Shown one piece after another: positions 1 through 5,892 of a stretch of DNA of 9,937 nt (its first letter is position 1; each line of letters starts with the position of its first letter). A program made the translations under genes and the position numbers. The notes under the pieces were generated by a model that saw only the letters and a list, made by a program, of their open reading frames with translations, ran no database searches and had not been told where the DNA came from. Origin of the DNA: Actinomycetota bacterium (GTDB lineage Bacteria > Actinomycetota > Acidimicrobiia > Spongiisociales > UBA11373); contig JAUYIV010000389.1 of the NCBI GenBank assembly GCA_030688105.1, positions 1 through 9,937 on the forward strand, given 5' to 3'.

Positions 1-780
1 GATCACGAACTGCGACGACTCGTGGTGGTGGTCACCGGCCGCGGGGCGGCCTGGCTGGCGCTCGCCCGCTCCCTGCCCGCGGGCGCGCGACGCCGGCTCG
101 ACGGGCTCGTCGCCCGGCGGGCCGCGGGCGAGCCCCTCCAGTACCTGGAGGGGACGGTCGATTTCGGCCCCCTCACCCTGAAGATCGACCAACGGGCCCT
201 GATCCCCCGCCCCGAGACTGAACGACTCTGGGAAGAGGCAGTCCGCTCGCTCGGGAAGGCCGGCCCCGCGACCGTCATCGTCGACCTCGGGACCGGTTCG
301 GGATGCCTGGCACTCGCGCTCAAGCACGCCTTTCCGGAGGCCCGGGTGTTCGGGACGGACAGCAGCGAGGATGCCCTGTCACTGGCCAAGGAGAACGCGA
401 CGCTCACCGGGCTCGACGTCGCCTTCCTCCATGGCGACCTTTTCCAACCGCTTCCGGCCGAGATGGCGGGCCGGATCGACCTCGTCGTGTCCAATCCGCC
501 TTACGTCGCCGAAGGCGATGACCTTCCCGTCGAGATCCGCGGCCACGAGCCCCACGAGGCGCTGTTCGCCGGGCCCGAGGGAACCGAGATCCTTGCTCGG
601 ATCGCCGACGAGGCGTACTGGATGGTGGGCGTCGGGGGGTGGGTGCTGTGCGAGATCGGCGACGGCCAGGCCACGGCGGCGCTTCGCCTGTTCTCGGCCT
701 TCGACCGCGAGGTGCGCCGGGACCTGGCGGGCCGCCAGCGGATCCTGGTGGCGCGCAAGGGGGCATCGTGTTGTCTCTAG
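1..780 (+). CDS. prmC: Peptide chain release factor N5-glutamine methyltransferase, 5'-truncated by window edge
   Basis: PrmC uses S-adenosylmethionine to methylate the glutamine of the GGQ motif in release factors RF1 and RF2, which speeds peptide release in the cytoplasm. The reading frame is open from base 1, so the true start lies upstream. The 259 visible codons begin inside the N-terminal helical domain, whose typical end (VARRAAGEPLQYLEG) is present at about residues 36-50. The Rossmann methyltransferase fold follows, with the SAM-binding motif DLGTGSG at visible residues 95-101 and the catalytic NPPY motif at 165-168, in the family-typical SNPPYV context. The C-terminal DLAGRQRILVAR matches the usual end of the family; the extra KGASCCL before the TAG stop looks non-conserved. 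prfA is commonly just upstream of prmC, but that region is outside the window. A GTG at position 22 is in frame but would remove part of the N-terminal domain, so I treat this as a partial gene. Confidence 0.93.
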   Translation, partial: DHELRRLVVVVTGRGAAWLALARSLPAGARRRLDGLVARRAAGEPLQYLEGTVDFGPLTLKIDQRALIPRPETERLWEEAVRSLGKAGPATVIVDLGTGSGCLALALKHAFPEARVFGTDSSEDALSLAKENATLTGLDVAFLHGDLFQPLPAEMAGRIDLVVSNPPYVAEGDDLPVEIRGHEPHEALFAGPEGTEILARIADEAYWMVGVGGWVLCEIGDGQATAALRLFSAFDREVRRDLAGRQRILVARKGASCCL

Positions 781-802
781 GGCGTCGGCTTCGCCGCTGC
801 CG

Positions 803-873
803 CGATTCGCGATTCGCGATACGCGATACGACCGAGCCGGTCCGTCGTATTGCGCATTGCGTATTGCGTATCG
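803..873. repeat. Heptamer tandem repeats arranged as a long imperfect hairpin
   Basis: This fills most of the gap between prmC and the Sua5 gene. The left arm is four consecutive seven-base units (CGATTCG twice, then CGATACG twice; 803-830). The right arm is four more (CGTATTG, CGCATTG, CGTATTG, CGTATCG; 846-873). Folded on itself, 25 of 28 positions pair (22 Watson-Crick, 3 G-U), leaving a 15-base loop. The loop itself contains ACCG-AGC-CGGT. There is no U-tract after it, so it is not a standard intrinsic terminator. It ends 16 bases before the next start codon, so a folded transcript could affect translation initiation there. The related unit CGCATTG recurs at 8870-8897. The repeat and pairing are read directly; any function is unknown. 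Confidence 0.85.
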
Positions 874-889
874 CTGACGGGCAGTGCCG

Positions 890-1465
890 ATGAGCTCTTC
901 ACCCGTCAACCAAGCTCTCGACGCGCTGCAGCGCGGCCTCCTCGTCGGGGTGCCCACCGACACCGTTTATGGGGTGGCGGCCGACCCGTTCAACCGTGAG
1001 GCGGTCGCTCGCCTGTACGAGATCAAGGAGCGTGATCGGTCCAATCCGATCCCCATCCTCGGATCCGCTGCGGACGCCCTTGGCTCGATCGCAATGCTCA
1101 CCGGTGATGCCGCCTCAGCGGCGGTGCGCCACTGGCCTGGAGGGCTGACGCTGGTCGTGCCCAAGGCCGAAGGCGCCCCGGCTTGGATCGGAGACGACCG
1201 CAACACGGTGGCTGTTCGAGTCCCCGATCACCCCGTAGCGCTCGAGCTGCTGCGGTCGGCAGGCCCACTGGCGGTGACGAGCGCCAATCGCAGCGGTGAG
1301 CCGCCGACGCGGACCGCCGCGGAGGCTCGCTACTCGCTCGGGTACGGGGTGGCCGTGTGCCTGGAAGGAGAGGCCTCACTCGGCGAGGCATCGACGATCG
1401 TCGACTTTTCGGGGGCCGAACCGGTCCTGCTCCGGCAAGGGCCGGTACGGTTGTGGTCCTCGTGA
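890..1465 (+). CDS. L-threonylcarbamoyladenylate synthase, Sua5/YrdC/YwlC family
   Basis: The enzyme makes threonylcarbamoyl-AMP from threonine, bicarbonate and ATP, the first step of the t6A modification at position 37 of ANN-decoding tRNAs. At 191 residues this is the short, single-domain (YrdC-like) form without the C-terminal Sua5 domain. Visible family motifs are PTDTVYG (22-28), the basic substrate-binding stretch KERDRSNP (46-53), WPGGLTLVV (82-90) and SANRSGEP (131-138), with a C-terminal STIVDF element near 168-173. I chose the ATG at 890; a GTG two codons earlier (884) is also in frame and neither has a strong Shine-Dalgarno sequence. The start lies just after a heptamer hairpin. 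The 3' end overlaps the next gene by GTGA, which suggests translational coupling. Its place between prmC and the genes leading to atp is a common actinobacterial arrangement. Whether it is best named ywlC, yrdC or sua5 cannot be settled from sequence alone. Confidence 0.93.
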   Translation: MSSSPVNQALDALQRGLLVGVPTDTVYGVAADPFNREAVARLYEIKERDRSNPIPILGSAADALGSIAMLTGDAASAAVRHWPGGLTLVVPKAEGAPAWIGDDRNTVAVRVPDHPVALELLRSAGPLAVTSANRSGEPPTRTAAEARYSLGYGVAVCLEGEASLGEASTIVDFSGAEPVLLRQGPVRLWSS

Positions 1466-2109
1466 GCCGCCAGAAGGGGACCCGTCGACCTCCGAAGGTC
1501 GAGCGTGAGGCCTACCTCGCCCAATACACCCGCCGCAAGACGGCCCGCGTCGTGGCCCGGGCCGATCGCTTCCGCGATCCGGAGGCGAAACCGCGTCCTT
1601 GGAGGGCCGTGGGGTTCGCCACCCTGATGCTGATGTTCGCCTACTTCTCGGCCATCGGCGCGGTGTTCGCCTTCGACGCCGGCGAGACGAGCAATGCCTG
1701 GGCCGGGGTCGCCACGGCTCTGGCGATCGCTCCGCTGTCGTTGGTCGTGCTCGGAAAGATGTCGCGTGCCCCCACCCCGATCAAGACGGGGTTGGTGGTG
1801 GCTCCCGCCGCGATCTCCGGGTTCGTCCTGTTCGCCGGGCTCACCCGCGACCCGGCGAGCGCGCTCGTCCTGAGCTTTGGCGTAGCCGGTGCCCTCACCC
1901 TCAGGTCCGACCCCGAGCTCCACTCGGTGTGGCGTCGCATCGGCACGGTCGGCTTCTTTCTCCTCGCCACCTTCCTGCTCCGCTTGTTCGCTCCCGACGC
2001 CGCCGCCACGATCGCCCCCCTGTTCGCGTACACCGCGAGCTTCCTGACGGACATGGTCACGGAGCGGGAGGCCAGGAAGGGCCAAGAGCCAAGAGCCAAA
2101 AACGCGTGA
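1462..2109 (+). CDS. Uncharacterised multi-pass membrane protein
   Basis: I do not recognise this family. The 215-residue product has a basic, hydrophilic N-terminus (about residues 1-47, rich in Arg and Lys) and then about six hydrophobic stretches (roughly 49-71, 80-99, 108-127, 132-148, 159-176 and 181-197), so it is probably an integral inner-membrane protein with a cytoplasmic N-terminal tail. No catalytic motif is evident. The GTG start at 1462 overlaps the stop of the Sua5 gene (GTGA). A GTG at 1453 is three codons earlier, and the frame stays open further upstream inside the Sua5 gene, but starts there would give a long overlap. The last residues (about GQEPRAKNA) are encoded by the left arm of a heptamer repeat, so the C-terminus is probably not conserved. 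Position in a tight pair with Sua5 and before glyA suggests co-transcription but gives no function. Confidence 0.75.
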   Translation: MSRQKGTRRPPKVEREAYLAQYTRRKTARVVARADRFRDPEAKPRPWRAVGFATLMLMFAYFSAIGAVFAFDAGETSNAWAGVATALAIAPLSLVVLGKMSRAPTPIKTGLVVAPAAISGFVLFAGLTRDPASALVLSFGVAGALTLRSDPELHSVWRRIGTVGFFLLATFLLRLFAPDAAATIAPLFAYTASFLTDMVTEREARKGQEPRAKNA

Positions 2110-2143
2110 AGCGCGACTCGTGATTCTTGGTTCTTGGCTCTTG
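2081..2143. repeat. Heptamer repeats forming a hairpin across a stop codon
   Basis: The left arm has three seven-base units (GCCAAGA, GCCAAGA, GCCAAAA; 2081-2101) and the right arm three complementary ones (ATTCTTG, GTTCTTG, GCTCTTG; 2123-2143). Pairing 2083-2102 with 2124-2143 gives 18 Watson-Crick pairs, one G-U and one mismatch, including 12 uninterrupted pairs at the base. The loop holds a smaller CGCG/CGCG stem (2103-2106 with 2112-2115) and the TGA stop (2107-2109) of the membrane-protein gene, so the left arm is coding sequence. No run of T follows. It could slow RNA decay or weakly terminate transcription ahead of glyA; both are inference. The unit sequence is unrelated to the arrays at 803-873 and 8870-8899, but the period of seven is the same. 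Confidence 0.85.
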
Positions 2144-2196
2144 ATTCCCGCCTCTCTCCGTTAAGTACCCTGGGGTCCCCCATCCAGGAACCCACA

Positions 2197-3465
2197 TTGC
2201 TCGGCCCTCCACTCCACGAGGTCGACCCTCAGATCGAGTCCCTGATCCGCAATGACGTGGAGCGGCAGCGCACCCACATCCAGCTCATCGCTTCGGAGAA
2301 CTTCGTCTCCCGTGCGGTGATGCAGGCGTCCGGGTCGGTGTTCACCAACAAGTACTCCGAGGGTTATCCGGGCAAGCGTTACTACGAGGGATGCGAGTTC
2401 GTCGACGAGATGGAATCGCTCGCCATCGAGCGCGCCAAGGGACTGTTCGGCGCGGAGCACGCCAACGTCCAGGCGCACAGCGGTGCGCAGGCGAACATGG
2501 CCGTCTACTACGCACTCCTCGAGCCGGGAGACAAGATCCTCGGGATGCGCCTCGACCAGGGCGGCCACCTCACCCATGGATCACCGGTCAACTTCTCGGG
2601 AATCCTTTTCGACTTCGCCGCCTACGGGGTCGATCCCGAGTCCGAGGTCGTCGACATGAATGAGGTCCGCGAGGTTGCCCTGAGGGAGCGGCCCAAACTG
2701 ATCGTGGCCGGGTACTCGGCATATTCGAGGATCCTGGATTGGGCGGCATTCCGGGATGTCGCCGACGAGGCGGGAGCGGTCCTGATGGTCGACGCCGCGC
2801 ACATCATCGGCCTCATCGCCGGCGGTGCCCATCCCAGCCCGGTGCCATACGCCCAAGTGGTCACCGCGACGACCCACAAGGCGATGCGCGGACCGCGCGG
2901 CGGCATGATCCTCACGACCGGAGAACATGCCGCCGCGATCGACAAGGGGGTGTTCCCCAACGCCCAGGGCGGGCCCTTGAACAACCACATCGCCGCCAAG
3001 GCGGTGTGCTTCCAAGAGGCGGCCGGAGACGACTACAAGGCGTATGCCCACCAGATCGTGGCCAACGCCGCGGCGATGGCGGAGGCGGTCGGCGAGGGAG
3101 GAGTTCGGGTGGTGTCGGGGGGCACCGACAACCACATGTTCCTGGTCGACCTGCGATCCGTCGACGAAGACCTCACCGGCAAGGAGGCCGCCGCCCGGCT
3201 ATACGACGTCGGGATCACGCTCAACTTCAACACGATTCCCTTCGATCCGCGACCGCCGTACCGGGCATCGGGGCTTCGAATCGGCCTCCCGGCGGCGACG
3301 ACCTGCGGCATGAAGGAAGGAGAGTCGAAGGAGGTGGGGAGCCTGCTGGCTCGTGCCCTGTTCGAGCTTTCCGACGAAGCCGCTCTCGCCGACGTCCGGA
3401 AGCGGGTCGGCGAGATCGCCGAGGCGTTCCCCCCGTATCCGCCGGATTTCCCCGGACATGTGTGA
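2197..3465 (+). CDS. glyA: Serine hydroxymethyltransferase
   Basis: This cytoplasmic pyridoxal-phosphate enzyme interconverts serine plus tetrahydrofolate with glycine plus 5,10-methylene-tetrahydrofolate, the main one-carbon source of the cell. I chose the TTG at 2197: an AGGAA Shine-Dalgarno lies six bases upstream (2186-2190), and the resulting 422-residue protein places LIASENF at 30-36 and the PLP lysine at K228 (in TTHKAMRGPRGG), close to the E. coli positions. The more upstream TTG at 2134 sits inside a heptamer repeat and is unlikely. Other family signatures are SEGYPGKRYYEG, GGHLTHGSPVNFSG, the DAAHIIGLIAGG cofactor region, and SGLRIG with R361, equivalent to the carboxylate-binding E. 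coli R363. The common TTRG motif after it reads TTCG here (C370). The gene ends 90 bases before the atp operon; association of glyA with atp upstream regions is known in actinobacteria. Confidence 0.96.
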   Translation: MLGPPLHEVDPQIESLIRNDVERQRTHIQLIASENFVSRAVMQASGSVFTNKYSEGYPGKRYYEGCEFVDEMESLAIERAKGLFGAEHANVQAHSGAQANMAVYYALLEPGDKILGMRLDQGGHLTHGSPVNFSGILFDFAAYGVDPESEVVDMNEVREVALRERPKLIVAGYSAYSRILDWAAFRDVADEAGAVLMVDAAHIIGLIAGGAHPSPVPYAQVVTATTHKAMRGPRGGMILTTGEHAAAIDKGVFPNAQGGPLNNHIAAKAVCFQEAAGDDYKAYAHQIVANAAAMAEAVGEGGVRVVSGGTDNHMFLVDLRSVDEDLTGKEAAARLYDVGITLNFNTIPFDPRPPYRASGLRIGLPAATTCGMKEGESKEVGSLLARALFELSDEAALADVRKRVGEIAEAFPPYPPDFPGHV

Positions 3466-3486
3466 GCACGGCCGCCGCAGCGACGG

Positions 3487-3515
3487 TTGCGCCGACCTGC
3501 CCGTCACGGTAGATT
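3487..3515 (+). promoter_or_regulatory. Predicted sigma-70-type promoter of the atp operon
   Basis: A TTGCGC element (3487-3492) and a TAGATT element (3510-3515) are separated by 17 bases, the ideal spacing. TAGATT fits the TANNNT pattern common in actinobacterial -10 boxes. The -35 match is only three of six. Transcription would start near 3522, about 34 bases before the first atp start codon. This is the only gap longer than 80 bases in the window without a heptamer array, which fits a regulatory role. The match is by eye, without a scoring model. Confidence 0.42.
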
Positions 3516-3531
3516 GTGAAGGAAATCACAA
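3514..3531. promoter_or_regulatory. CRP/GlxR-type palindromic operator
   Basis: TTGTGA and TCACAA form a perfect six-base inverted repeat around the six-base spacer AGGAAA. The inner 16 bases (3515-3530) match TGTGA-N6-TCACA exactly, the recognition sequence established for the CRP/FNR family, including mycobacterial CRP (Rv3676) and corynebacterial GlxR. The site overlaps the end of the predicted -10 box and the expected start of transcription, so binding there would be expected to repress the atp operon, if that promoter is the right one. A short RNA hairpin in the leader is an alternative reading. No CRP gene lies in the window. Confidence 0.55.
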
Positions 3532-3555
3532 GCGCCGAGGTGAGGGGGAGCGCAG

Positions 3556-3768
3556 GTGAGCGGCCCGGGCAACAGGGGTGTCAGCGCTCGGAGCGCCAAC
3601 GACTCCATGGCGTTCTTCGGGTCGATCATGTCTGGGCTGCTGCTCGGGTATCTAGGTGATCGCGGGTTCGGGACCTATCCATTACTGGTGATCCTCGGCA
3701 TCATCGCCGGTTCGATGGTGGGCTTCTGGAGGATGTGGACGATTGCGAACCGCGACGATGACTCCTGA
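3556..3768 (+). CDS. atpZ: AtpZ/AtpI-family small membrane protein of the ATP synthase operon
   Basis: This 70-residue protein has two hydrophobic segments (about 18-33 and 40-58) joined by a short turn. The pattern GLLLGYLGDRGFGTYPLLVILG followed by a second glycine-rich helix is that of the AtpZ-like family (the first gene of many atp operons), where a Gly-rich helix, a conserved Asp and a Gly-Thr-x-Pro turn recur. In alkaliphilic Bacillus, AtpZ with AtpI has been linked to Mg2+ uptake for the synthase; the role here is inferred. The start is GTG at 3556 with a GAGGGGGA Shine-Dalgarno at 3542-3549. It is the first gene after the predicted promoter. Its 3' end overlaps the next coding region by 11 bases if that gene starts at 3758. 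The family call rests on the hydrophobic pattern and position; the symbol is less certain than the operon membership. Confidence 0.8.
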   Translation: MSGPGNRGVSARSANDSMAFFGSIMSGLLLGYLGDRGFGTYPLLVILGIIAGSMVGFWRMWTIANRDDDS

Positions 3769-4159
3769 CGTCGAGGCCATCCTTGCCCGCCACACGGTGC
3801 GACGAGCGGCCATCGTCGGCCCCGCGGTGATAGCGGTTCTCTGGGTGACCCGTGGGGCTGCGGGCGGGGTCGCCGCAGCAATTGGTGTCGGCCTGATAGT
3901 GATGAACTTCCTGCTTTCCGGCATGGCGCTGTCTGCGGCCGCACGCATCTCCCTCAGCCTCTATCATGCCGCCGCGCTGTTCGGTTTCTTGCTGCGTCTC
4001 CTGCTGATCACAGTGGTGATGATGGTGGTGGCGCGGCTGTTCGACATCGATCGCATCGCCTTCGGCGCGGCTGCGGTTGCCACCTACCTGGTGTTGTTGG
4101 TCCTCGAGGCGGTTGCGGTCGCCCGCGGTAGAGAGGGAGAGCTGGAGTGGACGTCTTGA
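3758..4159 (+). CDS. atpI: ATP synthase protein I (AtpI/UncI-like) membrane protein
   Basis: The 133-residue product has four hydrophobic helices (about 16-30, 34-54, 69-92 and 100-122), the layout of AtpI/UncI proteins, which are encoded just before atpB and assist c-ring assembly or ion supply without being part of the finished enzyme. Sequence motifs in this family are weak, so position and topology carry the assignment. The start is ambiguous. ATG 3758 overlaps the upstream gene by 11 bases and has no clear Shine-Dalgarno, which would require coupled reinitiation. TTG 3743, five codons earlier, has GGAGG at 3728-3732 with ten bases of spacing. I list the ATG. A 42-base gap separates it from atpB. 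Confidence 0.8.
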   Translation: MTPDVEAILARHTVRRAAIVGPAVIAVLWVTRGAAGGVAAAIGVGLIVMNFLLSGMALSAAARISLSLYHAAALFGFLLRLLLITVVMMVVARLFDIDRIAFGAAAVATYLVLLVLEAVAVARGREGELEWTS

Positions 4160-4201
4160 TCCTGGCGAGCGACACCCGATGCCGGAGAGGGTGTTGAGCG
4201 C

Positions 4202-5083
4202 ATGAAGTGGCGCAGTCGTGTGTTGCTGCTGGGGCTCGCGGTCATGGCGATTGCCGTTGCCATCTACTCGACCTCGATCCCCGAGGCCCATGAGTGCGAT
4301 ACCGCCAAGGAGATCATTTGCGCTCCCACCAATGTCGTGGAGCTGTTCGAGCACAAGGAGGCCCTCTTCTCGATGGGTCCCTTCGACGTCACCCGCACCG
4401 TCTTCCTCATCTTCCTCGCCACCCTCATCGTGGTCGCCGCCCTCTATTTCGCATTCCGGACACCCAAGATCGTTCCCGGCAAATTCGGGGTGGTCATGGA
4501 GTCGATGGTCTCGTTCGTGCGTGATGACGTCGCCAAGGGAACCATCGGTCCCGACGGTGGCCGCTACGCCCCGTACTTGCTCGCCGTCTTCCTCTTGGTG
4601 CTCGTCGGCAATCTCTTCGAGCTGCTGCCTCTCATCAACTTCCCGATCACCTCTCGGATGGCGATTCCGGCGATGCTCGCCGTCTTCACCTGGGTCATCT
4701 TCGTCTTCGTGGGATTCGCCAAAAACGGCTTCGCCTACGTCTGGGGGATCATCTGGCCCAAGAGCGTGCCGCTGGGGCTCCGCTGGCTGGTGGGCCTTAT
4801 CGAGTTCGTGTCGACCTTCCTCCTCAGGCCGATCACCCTCGCGGTCCGGCTCTTCGCCAACCTCGTGGCCGGCCACCTGATGCTGACTCTGCTGCTGGCG
4901 TCGGGCTGGCTCTTCTTTTCCAGCGCCGGAGAGATCGGAGCCCGGGCTCTCATCGGAGTGCCGTGGTTCGCCTTCGGGCTGTTGATCTTCGCGTTCGAGT
5001 TCGTCGTGATCGTGCTGCAGGCATACATCTTCACGCTGCTGTCGGCGGTGTACATCCAGACATCGGTGCATCCGGAGCACTGA
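4202..5083 (+). CDS. atpB: F0F1 ATP synthase subunit a
   Basis: Subunit a forms the two proton half-channels of F0 beside the rotating c-ring. The essential arginine is R216 in RPITLAVRLFANLVAGH (equivalent to E. coli R210), preceded by IEFVSTFLL in the penultimate-helix region, and Q273 in VLQAYIFTLLSAVY matches the E. coli Q252 region. The 293 residues include several hydrophobic helices from about residue 65 to the end. The family core begins near residue 44 (NVVELFEHKE). Before it is an extra N-terminal hydrophobic segment (about 7-22) and a short loop with two cysteines, C32 and C40. It resembles a signal peptide or additional helix. The start is ATG 4202, with GGAGAGG at 4184-4190. The next gene, atpE, follows after 16 bases. 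Confidence 0.96.
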   Translation: MKWRSRVLLLGLAVMAIAVAIYSTSIPEAHECDTAKEIICAPTNVVELFEHKEALFSMGPFDVTRTVFLIFLATLIVVAALYFAFRTPKIVPGKFGVVMESMVSFVRDDVAKGTIGPDGGRYAPYLLAVFLLVLVGNLFELLPLINFPITSRMAIPAMLAVFTWVIFVFVGFAKNGFAYVWGIIWPKSVPLGLRWLVGLIEFVSTFLLRPITLAVRLFANLVAGHLMLTLLLASGWLFFSSAGEIGARALIGVPWFAFGLLIFAFEFVVIVLQAYIFTLLSAVYIQTSVHPEH

Positions 5084-5099
5084 GGAGGGAAGAGAGCAA

Positions 5100-5312
5100 A
5101 TGGAAGAGATCAAGGGAGCCCTGGCCCTCATCGGATATGGACTCGCGGCCATCGGCCCCGGCGTGGGGATCGGGATCGTGGTCGGGAATGCCATTCAGGC
5201 GATGGCGCGCCAGCCCGAGGCCGCAGGCATGGCGCGAACCACCATGTTCCTGGGCATCGCCTTCACCGAGGCGCTGGCCCTGATCGGCTTCGTCCTGTTC
5301 TTCATCGCCTGA
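5100..5312 (+). CDS. atpE: F0F1 ATP synthase subunit c
   Basis: Subunit c is the proton-carrying hairpin of the membrane rotor. The 70 residues give two helices (about 6-34 and 46-69) around the polar loop A36-R37-Q38-P39, which contacts gamma and epsilon. Helix 1 has the glycine-rich pattern GPGVGIGIVVGNA. The ion-binding carboxylate is E57 in FTEALAL of helix 2. The glutamine in helix 1 and the serine or threonine after the glutamate that mark Na+-binding rings are absent, so a proton-driven enzyme is expected. The start is ATG 5100 with GAGGAGG at 5082-5088, overlapping the atpB stop region. It is full length for the family. Strong Shine-Dalgarno sequences before atpE and atpF fit the high copy number of c, although spacing before atpE is rather long. 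Confidence 0.97.
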   Translation: MEEIKGALALIGYGLAAIGPGVGIGIVVGNAIQAMARQPEAAGMARTTMFLGIAFTEALALIGFVLFFIA

Positions 5313-5325
5313 GGAGGCTGCCAAC

Positions 5326-5892
5326 GTGTTGCAACTGACCGCACCAATGATGTTCCTCGGCCCGTTCGTCGAAGAGCCGAGCGAGCCCGAAGGCATCGAC
5401 CTCTTGCTGCCGGCCAGCTCGGAGCTGATCGCCGGCCTGCTCGCCTTCGGCATCATCTTCCTGTTCGTCTGGAAGTGGGTGCTGCCGATGGTCGACAAGC
5501 GGCTCGAGGCGCGCCAGCAGGCCATAACCGGCCAGCTCACCGCCGCCGAGACCACGAAGCACGAAGCCGAGAGCCTGCTCGCCGACTACAAGCAGCAGCT
5601 CGCCAAGGCGCGCGAAGAGGCCAATCGAATCGTCGAAGAGGCCCGCCGGGCCGCCGAGGCCCTGCGCACCGACGTCGTCGGCAAGGCCGGGAGCGAGGCC
5701 GAGTCGATCGTCCGCAAGGCTCATGAGGAGGTGGCCGCCGAACGCCAGCGTGCCGCCGGGGCGATCCGCGACGAGGTGGCATCGCTGTCGCTCGACCTCG
5801 CCCGGAGAGTGGTCGGCAGCTCGGTCGACGCAAAGGCGCAGAAGAAGCTCGTCGACCAGTACATCGCCGAGTTGGAGGAGTTGAAGGCCTGA
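5326..5892 (+). CDS. atpF: F0F1 ATP synthase subunit b
   Basis: Subunit b is the peripheral stalk linking subunit a to delta and alpha, and it acts as a dimer. The 188-residue protein has a short N-terminal tail, one membrane helix at about 34-53 (LIAGLLAFGIIFLFVWKWVL) and then a long charged alanine-rich region (about 56-170) typical of the b coiled coil, with the actinobacterial-style PASSELI lead-in. The start is GTG 5326, with GAGGAGG at 5311-5317 and eight bases of spacing; internal ATGs at codons 8-9 have no better support. It is a stand-alone b, not the b-delta fusion of mycobacteria. Its TGA stop shares one base with the ATG of atpH (TGATG), which implies coupled translation. Confidence 0.96.
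   Translation: MLQLTAPMMFLGPFVEEPSEPEGIDLLLPASSELIAGLLAFGIIFLFVWKWVLPMVDKRLEARQQAITGQLTAAETTKHEAESLLADYKQQLAKAREEANRIVEEARRAAEALRTDVVGKAGSEAESIVRKAHEEVAAERQRAAGAIRDEVASLSLDLARRVVGSSVDAKAQKKLVDQYIAELEELKA

Noticed and set aside
1357..1461. Upstream extension of the membrane-protein frame to 1357
   Set aside because: It would overlap the conserved C-terminal part of the Sua5 gene by more than 100 bases; the GTGA overlap at 1462 is the usual arrangement.
2081..2143. Intrinsic transcription terminator
   Set aside because: The stem is strong, but no T-run follows and the left arm is coding; I kept it as a repeat with possible secondary effects.
2141..2171. TTGATT and TACCCT as a glyA promoter
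   Set aside because: Spacing of 19 bases is long and the -35 overlaps the heptamer repeat; too weak to annotate, although a glyA promoter in this gap remains possible.
2169..2188. CCTGG/CCAGG pairing that could mask the glyA Shine-Dalgarno
   Set aside because: Only five pairs around a ten-base loop; expected by chance in GC-rich DNA.
2134..2196. An upstream TTG start for glyA at 2134
   Set aside because: It lies within the heptamer repeat, has no Shine-Dalgarno and adds residues absent from the family; TTG 2197 with AGGAA fits better.
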